Assembly: GCA_022414725.1 (NCBI GenBank)
Contig: CM039465.1
Coordinates: forward strand, 40,857,183-40,921,182
Source of the DNA: Microglena sp. YARC
Lineage: Eukaryota; Chlorophyta; Chlorophyceae; Chlamydomonadales; Chlamydomonadaceae
Direction of reading: 5' to 3'
DNA: 64,000 nucleotides
Shown here one piece after another: positions 44,097 through 53,426 of the stretch. A program made the translations under genes and the position numbers. The notes under the pieces are model-generated. The model worked only from the letters and a program-made list of their open reading frames with translations. It was not told the origin of the DNA and did not search any database. How positions within the stretch are numbered: position 1 is the stretch's first letter; every line of letters starts with the position of its first letter.

Positions 44097-46510
44097 ATGG
44101 CGACTCCAGCCAAGCTCCCTGCACTCATCTTCGACGGCACGCCTGCTGTCCCATGGCACAAGTTTGGACCCTTCCTTCTCCGTCACCTCAGGTCCACCCG
44201 GGGTGCATCTCCGTTGCCATTGAGGCAGCGAAGGACGTTGTCCCGCCGGTGAGCCAGCAGATGCCGAAGGATACCGCTGGAGGAGTCTCATTACCCGAAT
44301 GTGGACAATGCTAATCCAACTATTGCGGCTCGTGCTGTTCCTACCCAATCAACATGGTAAAGAACGCTGTTGCACTGAATGAGATCCTCAAGCATTGTTC
44401 TGAACCCATCCAACAGGCCGTCCTAGCTAACACTAACGTTGCTGCTAAAGCCTACAGGTTCCTCAAGACCTCATATGGAGAAAGGAACTCTGACCTCTAG
44501 ACAGGGGCAGTGAGATCCATGTATAACCTCAGCATGACAGCTACTGAGCCACTACAAACATACCTCTCTCGCAGTTATGAGCTCTATACCTTGCTTCCCC
44601 AAGTGAATGGGGTCAGCAACACCTCCATCCCTGCATTCCTCAGCATAATTGTTCAAGGACTTACGCCTCGTCCAGAATACAATGGATTCAGGTTTTCCTT
44701 TCACAACTGTGTATGCCCTGATTTTGCCTCTTTCCAGACCCAGATCATCAGGTACCAAGTGTCTAACCAGATCTCTGACTCCAGCATCTCCCCAGAAGAG
44801 ACTGAGCACATGGCAGCTGCTGCTTTCCAAGGCCGCCCAAGAAAGGACCGTCTCCCATCTACTCAAATGAAATGCTGGAACTGCAATGGCTATGGGCACA
44901 ACTCAATCACTTGCCCTAGTCCCCTCACAGAGCTGAAGTACAGGCCCCCACCGTTCTCATCCACATCTGCACGTCGAGGATCTTCATCACCCCCCAAGGA
45001 TGCAGCCAAGAGGTCCTCCAGCAAGTCCAAGTCTCCTAGGAGAGACAGCAGAGCATCTGCCAGAGACACCAGAGGACGCCGTGACAGACGTGGGCATGCC
45101 CACGTTGCAGGTGATGACTGTTCCACCTCCCAGTCCACCACAGACAATGAGGATGAGCACAACTTCATGGCCTTAACTTCTGATGACCCACAGCCCCTCC
45201 AGTTTGCTGACTCAAGAGGCAAGTCCAAACCCCTGTCTGACCCACATGCTCCCATAGATGACACTGCTTTCCCTGGACCCACACCTGATCCTGATTCTTG
45301 CCATAGTAGGAGAAATGAGTCTATGCCAGACCTAGTTTCCAGTGATGGCACTTCTGATGATGATGATGATAAGGGTGCTCATGCCCAGTTCCAGACAGCC
45401 CTCCTGACAGAGTGGATTTTAGACTGTGCAGCCCACTCCCACTGCACCAGTAACCCGTCCATCTTGCATGACATTCAGGATCTCCCCCAGCCCATTAGCC
45501 TCCACCTGGCAGACCTTGGAGCATCACCAATTCTCTGCCTCCAGAAGGGAAAAGCCAACATCAGGGGTCACCTTGGATCCCTGATCACACTCAACGATGT
45601 GCTCATAGCTCCACCCTTGACTGTGGTCAACACACTCAGCCTGCATGCAGCACACAAACTCTGCCCCAACCTCCAACTCTATGCATCCAATGTTGCTGCT
45701 ACCCTCTCCCTCCCCACTGCCAAGGGCTCCAAGACTATTCTCTTATGCCCTAAACGGCATGGACTCTACATCACTAGCACCTCTAGGATCCCTCCCTCTT
45801 CCCCACACCCCTGTAATCCCCTTCCTTCTGTCATCATGATGGTCACCCAACAAGACCCCAAGAACATCTGCTACAATGATGATGCTGCTGCCACTTGCAC
45901 CATTCCCCATGACACTGCCAGCAGCTCTAGCAGCCTACCAGACGTGGTTCCAGCAAATGGTGAGGATGACATGCCTGACCTTGTTCAACCCAACGTGCCC
46001 TCCATGATCCAGTCAGACAAGGGGGGGGAATTCTCACCACACCAACATGACCTGCTGGAAGATGACTTGTATACCACATCATCCCACGACTTCATCCCAG
46101 ACACTGATTGCTCCACAGCCCCTAGCCAGCAGATCCCCACTGTTCCCCATGATGAGCTGTGTAACCTGACAGAAGCACAAGCCAGAAGAGAGATGGACCT
46201 CCTGCTGGACCAAGCCAGAACCAGCTATGAGAGTCCCTATCCCATTGATGGACAAGGGTCCTGCACCCAACAAGAGCTATCCCAAGCCCTTAGATTTGAC
46301 CAATGGATTCCCTCAGCTACTTCTCTCTCCCCTGATCAGCCCCTAGCCCATGTCAACATGAACACCCACCCAGTCCATTTCCTGAACAACTCTGGCCTCT
46401 CCAGGACCAAGTTTTGGAACCCTGCTGATACCCTCAACAATTCCCTTCCTCCCTTAGAGCCTTCAGCATCAGACCTAGACAGCCTGTCCCTATCCTCATT
46501 GCCCAGCTAG
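44097..46510 (+). pseudogene. Broken gag-protease of the LTR element
   Basis: The likely original start is the ATG at 44097 (MATPAKLPALIFDGTPAVPW). The frame is then lost near 44190, continues as VAIEAAKDVVPPVSQQM and AVALNEILKHCSEPIQQAVL in other frames, and hits TAG at 44499. From 44510 a 666-codon frame holds the rest of gag (MTATEPLQTYLSRSYELYTL), the CCHC knuckle CWNCNGYGHNSITC and a basic/Ser stretch. Then comes EWILDCAAHSHCT, where Copia proteases have W-x-L-D-S-G-A: the catalytic D-S/T-G reads D-C-A. An integrase-like SDKGGEF follows near 46010 without the rest of the domain. Not functional on its own. Confidence 0.85.
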
Positions 46511-46512
46511 CT

Positions 46513-47632
46513 ACCAAGTTCCCTGCCCTTCTAGCTGCTGAAATGTCCAGGTTCCCCAGCAGACAGATGCACAACAGTCACTTCTCAGTCTGTGGACCCC
46601 TCCTCAAGCATGACAACAGATTGCAACACATGGTACACATATACCCCACTGTTTCCACAGCTGCCAGGCCCACCATTCAGTGGGCCATATGCCTACAAGC
46701 AGCTATGGTCCAAGCACATGCAAGGGTACTGGTTTCCTGGCCCAAGATGCTCATGCACCCCATCAGCTGTGTGTATCCTGGGGGCAGAGTAATGTGTGTC
46801 AACAACCTCAGCATGCACTGGAGCCCTATGGATTTCACATTCATCAACATGCTGGACACCCCAAAATTTTCTAGGAAATCTTTCTCCACCCTCCTGGAGA
46901 AACTCCACACCCAGCTGGACCTTGATGGATACCCAGCATCTGGCACCTAACTTTACCATAGTTGACATTCTTGTTTTAGCCATGAACACTCTAGGATTAA
47001 TGTGATGCACTGTACTTCCCCATGTACTGCTGTTTTCTTGTTCTTTAGTATCTCTCTCTTAGCTTCTACAGCATGTCTACAATTCTCTAATTTAGGGTAA
47101 TCCCAAATTATGGGGGGAAATCAGTCCTATCTGACAGACATCCTGGCAGCCCCACTGGCAGCTACCTGGCAGCTTCTCCTATGCCTCAGCCTGACTCCTA
47201 TGCTGCCCTGACTCTTAAGCATAGTCCATAGCCTCCCATAGTATTAATAGTCTACTCTGAGTTAAAGCTACCTTATAGATGACTTTGGAAGTATCTCAGC
47301 ATATCTCTCCATCTGGATTGATTACATGAGCCAGCGGGGGACGTCTACCTAAAAGAAGTTGCTTGCAGCAGTCAGTCTTTTATACTCCTAGTCCCTCTCA
47401 TGCCTTCCCCTGCAGCCTTCCTGGGCCCTAGCAGACATTGACCTAAAGATCCCTGCCCTCAATGTGCCACACCCCTGTGGACTGTCCCAAATAATGTATT
47501 ATTTACAGTTCCTCTTGCCAGCCGTTAGCATATCTATTAGCCCTGTCAGCCTTTACACTCCTGTATTTTCTTTATGCCCCTCAGCTAATTCCAGGGATTC
47601 TTGTACCCAAGAATACCTTGAATTGGGGGGGA
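46513..47632 (+). other. 3' internal region of the LTR element
   Basis: No RT or RNase H motif. A 135-codon frame (46543-46950) has no recognised domain. The stretch ends in the polypurine tract before the 3' LTR. It replaces about 3 kb of pol expected in a complete Copia element. Confidence 0.7.
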
Positions 47633-47852
47633 TGTTATTGTCCGTCGAGTCGGACACTGAGTTGGCATAGCGCACGCGTGGTCCTGTGGCTCCAGGACCC
47701 GGGTTGCCTGCCGCCGGGCCATAGGCTAGCTATGGCCCGCACGTGTCTTCGGAACCTTCCTGAAGACTTCCTTTTCTATATAGCCGCACGAGTTGCGATG
47801 ATAAGCTATCTGCTCTTCAGTCTTCACTGTGTAACAACTCTATCGATTGAAA
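47633..47852 (+). repeat. 3' LTR
   Basis: Direct repeat of 43255-43474 with one substitution seen. It is followed by the second CGTTT target copy at 47853-47857. Confidence 0.92.
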
Positions 47853-47857
47853 CGTTT

Positions 47858-49095
47858 TCCTTCAGTCTGCTCACCGTCTGCGGGCGTGCCGAGTATACAC
47901 TGGTACACCACACTCCTGAGTACAGAATGTAATCACACGGTTGTGACATTTTCAAGACACGTCCAGGGCCAGGACGCATTCTTAACTTGCCTCTTTGGAT
48001 CTGCTTGCCATTTCTTTAAAGTTGTAAAAAGATTTTCATCCCAGGAGGCGGCTCTCCCGACATAATCTTTGGCATCTATTGGAGGACTTGAAGTTGAACC
48101 TGGTTCCATAGCTTTAGCCAGCAATTTTGCTGCTCGCGCCGTCTTCGGCAGTAAAAATAAATTTACCAGGAAAACAATGTAAACGCGAAAACTTGAACTT
48201 GGCTTACTTACATACATGCACTATCAATATTCGGGCCATTTACCGACTTTTGGCAGACCTCGTTACAGACCATTTACAGAGTTCCCTCTGTAAATGGTCT
48301 GTAAATGGTCTGTAACGAGGTATGTAAATGACAGAGAGGACTCGTGGTATGTAAAAGGACTGTAACAAGTCTGTAAGTCCATCGGTACAGAGATTTTACC
48401 TAGCTGGCTCGCAGCCAGGTGTGTAAAAGGTCTGTAAACAGTTACGAAAGCCTGTTCAGAGCAACACATTATATTTCACAGATCTCGTCACAGTCCCTTT
48501 ATACCAGGGGCCCCTGCTTAATACGGACACGGCCAGAGGGGAGGGGTGTCACGAGGAGGGGGTCCTGAGGGGGGCCTACGATTTCGACCATGTCCCGGTG
48601 CCATTCGGCCGGGAAGGGAAACTCTGCTCCGAGGCTTCGTGTATCAAAACAGACAAGATATGAAAACAGCGTTGGCTACAGTATTTACCGGTATACCGTA
48701 CATCATGCAAAATTCACATTTCAGACAGGAATGCAAAATGCAGCGGGACACATGCACATTTCAACAGCAGAACACCACCTGCGCGACAACCTGTCAAAAG
48801 GAATCAAACTGCCCACCATCGGCATCGGTCAGACAAGCCGTGGGCAGCTGACAGTCAGGCGAGTAAATCGATTTGCCGTGCGTTTTATGAAGTACCCTAT
48901 GCTCGTAACCGCCAGAAATCAGCCCCTCCCCCCCTCGGTTCCACATACCGGTAGTCTGGTACACTTCTTGTTAAATCATAGGGATGATATTAAATGCATG
49001 GCAAGCCTACGCCCTCAAGCTCACAATTTGAATGCTGAATCAGATAAGAGTGCCTCTCGTTCTGGTAGGATTGCAATTGCTATATCCCCGTTGGG
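47858..49095. other. Flank with GTAAATGGTCT repeats; no supported gene
   Basis: A minus-strand frame at 47933-48217 (ARAAKLLAKAMEPGSTSSPP) and a plus-strand frame near 48700-48900 (LRDNLSKGIKLPTIGIGQTS) look protein-like but have no family and no clear splice sites. TCTGTAAATGG-type repeats lie at 48255-48440. Confidence 0.4.
48258..48320. repeat. Imperfect 24-bp inverted repeat (hairpin)
   Basis: The left arm 48258-48281 (CCTCGTTACAGACCATTTAC plus AGAG) pairs with 48286-48320 across a TTCC loop. The right arm carries one extra 11-bp TAAATGGTCTG unit. It may be a small transposon end or a slippage product. Confidence 0.75.
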
Positions 49096-49099
49096 ACAA

Positions 49100-49583
49100 A
49101 CGACTGAGACAATGGTTGAGCTCCTTAAACGAAGAAGGTACCCCGTTCGAATCTCCATGGGTGCGCTTTAGTCTTTCGGTCGCTGTCGATCGCCATGGTA
49201 GCTTTGTCCAGGTGAAGTAGCAGCCCGTTACTAACCGCCGTAGCTCGGTGCTCCCTTAATACCACGCCCCACCAGGAGTTATCGTTACTTTGAAATTGCT
49301 GTGATATGGTGGTTGATGGCAGAAGAGTGGTAGAAGATGAAATATATGTAATGTGCGATAATAATCGCACGATTAAATAATCGTCCCAGATGAGATGATG
49401 ATTTAATTACTTTGAGCAATTAAATGATCACTGTAACATCAACTCAGGGCCCCCGTCAGTAAAACGATTGTTTGGGGCTCAGTTCATCAGTGCTTTTTCT
49501 TTTTAAGCCCTTCCAACTACGGTTGGGCAAGTCCCTTCAGCCTATTTGGCCTACCCCTGGACTGTAACATACATACATACATG
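49100..49583 (+). mobile_element. tRNA-derived SINE copy
   Basis: Head with GGTTGAGCTCCTTAAACG and B-box GTTCGAATCTCC (49147 region). Body: CGCCATGGTAGCTTTGTCCA and ACGCCCCACCAGGAGTTAT, then AATCGCACGATTAAATAATC. The 3' part has GGGCCCCCGT and GGGCAAGTCCCTTCAGCC, ending TGTAACATACATACATACAT. This is the most complete copy here. Confidence 0.85.
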
Positions 49584-50134
49584 TTGGAATGTCCTGTATA
49601 CGGTGAGGAAAGAAATAGTTTTTTTAGAAACTGAAAATTGACCTGAATTGGTTAATAAAGGCTCCAGCATGAAGATGGTCATGAATCCTGGTTTCTGTAG
49701 AGAATGGAAATACCCTATAATTGTATAACTTGTATTTAAACAATGTGGTACGTATCCCATGTAGGATGATGATTTAATTATAATCGTATAATAAAATGAT
49801 CACTGTAGCACGAATTCAGCCCCCCCGTGACATTGTTTGTTGCTATCTCTGGTTGTCATTAGAACATTCTCTAGCATGGCTCTATTCACACAATTGTCGC
49901 CTTTCGGTCAACGATTTTATTCAAAAAGCCAATACAATGTCTCAACCCTTGAGCCCATGTAGGTGATCTATTGAGTTCATTAAGGACCAAGTCGGAAGAG
50001 ATGTTATCTCTATCGCCAAGAGCCTTTTTCATAAACTTATTCTGAATAGTTTCTCATTTTCCAAGGCCTATGTTGACTCTGCCTGCTAACGGAGAACAGC
50101 CTGAAGGCTGGTAGACCATGTAATCAATCTCTAC

Positions 50135-50225
50135 TGCTAGCTCCGGCTTACGCAGTGGTGTCCTTAACTTCACGTCCTGCGAGTGGCACATTACTCATAT
50201 GTAACAATTTCAATTTCAATTTAAT
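50135..50225. repeat. Dispersed ~95-bp repeat, inverted copy 2
   Basis: Reverse match of 29268-29365: GCTAGCTCCGGCTTACGC, TTAACTTCACGTCCTGCGAG and AACAATTTCAATTTCAATTT. Confidence 0.6.
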
Positions 50226-50289
50226 CAATCTCCATCCAAATCTATCAACGGGGCCCATCAACCATGGCACCGGCGCATAAAACAAAACT

Positions 50290-50535
50290 ATAAGGCCGGT
50301 AACAAGTCCTAGGCAGCGTCGCAAGCGACACAGAAAATTGACGGAGAGTGTTGGCTATCGGAACGGCAGGTGGCATCGGAATGGAGCAGACCGAAGCCAG
50401 TTAGTTACGAGACAGCCGGCTGACGTGTCAGGCTTCTTATCAGTCGTCGGTCGGACGGACAGACAGACGGACAACGGGGTGAATCTGGGAGCTCTTGCCC
50501 CCAAGAAGGGGGGGGCTTCGCCAAAGAATAACAGC
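50290..50535 (+). repeat. Dispersed ~215-bp repeat, copy 2
   Basis: Same blocks as 34950-35162: GCAGCGTCGCAAGCGAC, GACGGAGAGTG, CTGACGTGTCAGGCTT, GGACGGACAGACAGACGG and GGGGGGGCTTCGCCAAA. Confidence 0.8.
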
Positions 50536-50901
50536 TGAGGTCCTTCCTATTCGTAGGACTGGCCCCTCATGAAACATTGCTGCTTGGCGTGTTGGCTGAC
50601 AACCAACCATGTGCTGTGGGCTGCGTGATCAATCTCAATCAATATATCCATATATATAATAGAGCCTAGACGGATTGACTGCTACATCTACCGATGTCAC
50701 TGGACGGGCCCCTAGCGTGCTTGGATCACGATTCTGGTTGGATTTATGTAGTCGGATGACCGACGAATTTTTGTATCAAACATAATGGCACATCAAATTA
50801 TTTATGTTTCTTGTCTTCTTTGTGCATGATGTCCATAAGTCCCCCTTGACTCCGTCAAAACAAGGGCACCTTTGGAGTCCAGTAGGGCACCAGGAAAATG
50901 T

Positions 50902-50906
<5 letters not shown>

Positions 50907-50946
<40 letters not shown>

Positions 50947-50947
50947 A
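50907..50947. repeat. (CAT)n microsatellite
   Basis: About 13 CAT units directly after GGAGTCCAGTAGGGCACCAG. The same leader precedes a short CAT tract at 54328-54365. Confidence 0.95.
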
Positions 50948-50989
50948 TCGTCAACGTGGACCATACCCCTACAGCACACGCATCCCCGT

Positions 50990-51372
50990 TCAACGAATGG
51001 CTCGATGGCAGAGCTCCTTGAATGACAAATGGGTTCGAATCCCCACGGGTGCGCCTTGGTGTTTGCGGTTGCTGGCAACCGCCATGGTAGCTTTGTCCAG
51101 GTAAAATAGCAGCCCGTTCCCTACCGCCGAAAGACGGGGATCCCTTAATACCACGCCCCAGCAGGCGTTATCGCTACGGCACACGCAGCTGCGCCCAAAC
51201 AAAACTATGGAAAACTACCACAACTGCTATAAAAAACACTGAAGGCTGATAAACGATGTGACCCAGGGGTTCAGTTCATCAATGCTTTTTAATTTTAAGC
51301 CCTTCCTATCATTGTTGGGCAAGTCCCTTTAGCCTATTTGGCCTACCCCTGGACAGTAATATACATACAACC
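50990..51372 (+). mobile_element. tRNA-derived SINE copy
   Basis: A-box-like TGGCTCGATGGCAGAGC (50998-51014) and B-box GGGTTCGAATCCCC (51031-51044) at canonical spacing. Body ACCGCCATGGTAGCTTTGTC and CACGCCCCAGCAGGCGTTAT. The 3' end is TAGCCTATTTGGCCTACCCC and CAGTAATATACATAC. The middle is shorter than in the 49.1-kb copy. Confidence 0.88.
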
Positions 51373-52860
51373 AAAGTATCTCCTAATGGTAAGCGATGAA
51401 TGGAGACATGGAATCGCTAACCCATTAGATGAAATGTAACTGCTCGTAGCTTTTCCCTAGTTTTTTCATGTGTTTATTGATCGTGCTACGAGCAGCTATA
51501 TTTCAGCAAAGTGTTTATTTCAGCAATGTGTTTATTTATCGTGCGACGAGCAGCTATATTTCTTGAATGGAGACATGGAAACGCTAACCCATTAGCTGAA
51601 ATGTAGCTGCTTGTAGCCGAAAATAAAATGTATGGTAGAGCAGGATATGACCCGCCCAGCTTCTTCTTTTCTGTCCTTGACAAGTCTTCAAACTGTCCAA
51701 GTCTTTGTGATCGCGTGCTGTGGTCAGGAGTGTGGTGTAGTAGAGATTATACTACCCACGATTACTCCGCCTGCAGACGGTGAGCAGGCTGAAGGCCGTG
51801 AAATAATCCGCCTAAAGACGATGAAATAAATCGCCCTGGTCCTGCTTTTCCACCTAGTCCTTCTCCTTTCAAAATACTTTTCAAAATACTTTTCCACCTA
51901 GTCCTCCTTTCAAAATACTTTTCCACCTAGACCTTCTCCTTTTCAAAATACGACAGACAGCATAATCAAGTGTCAGTCTCAGGGTACTACATTGGGTCAT
52001 TTTGGGTTGCTTCAAAAGCGCAACTACCTCCTTTTGGGTTGCCCTTTTGACTCAACCGAAAACGAAAATGATTGGGTGCCAGTCTTTGTGTTCCTTTGGT
52101 CGAGGGTCGGTAAATCCCACCAACCCCAAGGGCGCCTACTCTTTTGTAAGAGTGGCAACCCCATTCAAACTGAATCCTCTGTTTCGCTGGTTTGTGTCCT
52201 GGGTTGAAATTACTTTCACAACTAAACAAGTCCTATGCAGCGTCGCAAGCGACGCGGAAAATTGGCGGAGTGTGTTGGCAACGGAACGAAAGGTGGCAAC
52301 GATGGAGCTGACCGAAGCGAGTTAGTTTCGGACCTTTAGCTGACGTGTCAGGCTTCAATTCTTTTTTTCTTTTTCGGTTGGACGGACAAATGGGTAAACA
52401 TGGGGGCTCCCGCCCCCTTGAAGAGGGGGCTCCGCCAAAAAATCTTACTCGTGCGAGAACAACACTGTTTATTTTTTGGGGTACGCTTAGCAGCTCTTAG
52501 GCAGCTCCCTTTCCCTATCCTTGAGCCAAACCTTCACTAGCTAGTGCGTCTGAAAGCTGATATGGCAAGCATTGGGTTTGACGCAGTGAATGGCTATTGG
52601 AGCTGGCGGGAAGCTGCCTTGAGTAGCCAAAAGTGAAACAATGGAAAACAAGTTAACCCACAAGCTAACACAAACGGCTGTCATATCCACAGCAGTCTTG
52701 CTGCCACTGGATAAACGCCGACAAACAACAATAAAACTGAGGGGCGGTCGTTTTTTTCTTTTCTCTAGGCCGTGAATGCTAGCTTCTAGCCAACTGCCCT
52801 GACTCGCCGTCAAACCAAAGAAGCTGCTGGTGATGGGCGAGAAGAAGATCTGCTGCTGCT
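51373..52860. other. Non-coding; contains dispersed-repeat copies
   Basis: Duplicated TTCAGCAAAGTGTTTATT / GCTAACCCATTAG segments at 51400-51610, TTTCAAAATACTTTTCCACC repeats at 51870-51950, the 41.7-kb family at 52130-52230 and copy 3 of the ~215-bp family at 52225-52440. No exon recognised. Confidence 0.55.
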
Positions 52861-52861
52861 G

Positions 52862-53200
52862 CCTGCTGGCTAGAAGCTAATGTTGATGGCTGAAGAGAAG
52901 ACCCCTGCCTGCAACCTCACTGCTCTGTTCTCCCCTTATTACTCAGTGGCTGGCCTGTGGAGCTGGCTAGAAGCTGCTGTTGATGGCCGAAGAGAAGACC
53001 GCTTCTGGCTGCCTCACTGCTCTGTTCTTCCCTTATTACTATGTGGCTAAACTGTGGAGCTGGCTAGAAGCTGCTGTTGACGGCGGAAGAGAAGACCCCT
53101 GCCTGCAACCTCACTGCTCTGTTGTCCCCTTATTACTCGGTGGATGACCTGTGGAGCTTGCTAGAAGCTGCTGTTGATGGCCAAGAAGAAGACCCCTTGT
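52862..53200. repeat. ~101-bp tandem repeat, four units, at the MCTP 3' end
   Basis: Units begin near 52862, 52970, 53064 and 53158 with GGCTAGAAGCTGCTGTTGAT, then GAAGAGAAGACCCCTGCCTG and CTCACTGCTCTGTTC. They end within a few bases of the stop codon of the minus-strand gene, so its 3' UTR is made of this repeat. Confidence 0.8.
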
Positions 53201-53207
53201 AGCTACC

Positions 53208-53426
53208 TCAATTCTCTGTTCTGCCATTGTTACTTGGTGATTTATGAGACGGCAACTTCACATTTCGGAATGCTGGCAGCCGTGAGAAGAACGCCAGTGG
53301 GGCAGGTGGCTCAGGGTCCCTGAACTGGGGGGGTCTTAGGACAAAGGCCCCCACAATGGCCAGAAGGACAGACATGCCCAACAGGTAGAAAGCGATACTG
53401 ATGGCGGAACACACAGCCATGAAAAT
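53208..53426 (-). CDS. MCTP last exon: second membrane segment and C-terminus
   Basis: Acceptor GTCCTGCAG, phase 0. It reads IFMAVCSAISIAFYLLGMSV, then a further hydrophobic run to AIVGAFVLRPPQFRDP, then PLAFFSRLPAFRN and a polar tail to TGA at 53210-53208. PxFRDP...NFFRRLP is the end signature of PRT_C regions. Here N is replaced by A-F, and the tail after it (KLPSHKSPSNNGRTEN) is a little longer than usual. Confidence 0.88.
   Translation of the reverse strand: MFMAVCSAISIAFYLLGMSVLLAIVGAFVLRPPQFRDPEPPAPLAFFSRLPAFRNVKLPSHKSPSNNGRTEN

Larger units (their letters stand above)
43255..47852 (+). mobile_element. Copia-like non-autonomous LTR retrotransposon
   Basis: Two 220-bp direct LTRs (43255-43474 and 47633-47852) begin TGTTATTGTCC and end GATTGAAA. 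They differ at one site that I can see (GATGAAAAGC against GATGATAAGC). CGTTT flanks both ends as a 5-bp target duplication. A polypurine tract (GGGGGGGA) sits just before the 3' LTR. Inside are a broken gag, a zinc knuckle, a protease-like segment and a scrap of integrase. No reverse transcriptase was found. Gag/protease order and 5-bp duplication fit the Copia (Ty1) superfamily. Near-identical LTRs mean recent insertion, so it was probably moved by enzymes from another element. Confidence 0.9.

Noticed and set aside
46543..46950. Reverse transcriptase in the LTR element
   Set aside because: The 135-codon frame has no RT block (no YxDD-like motif, no Copia RT landmarks).
48590..49171. 193-codon plus-strand ORF
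   Set aside because: The later part runs into a SINE head, the earlier part has no recognised domain, and there is no splice or promoter support.
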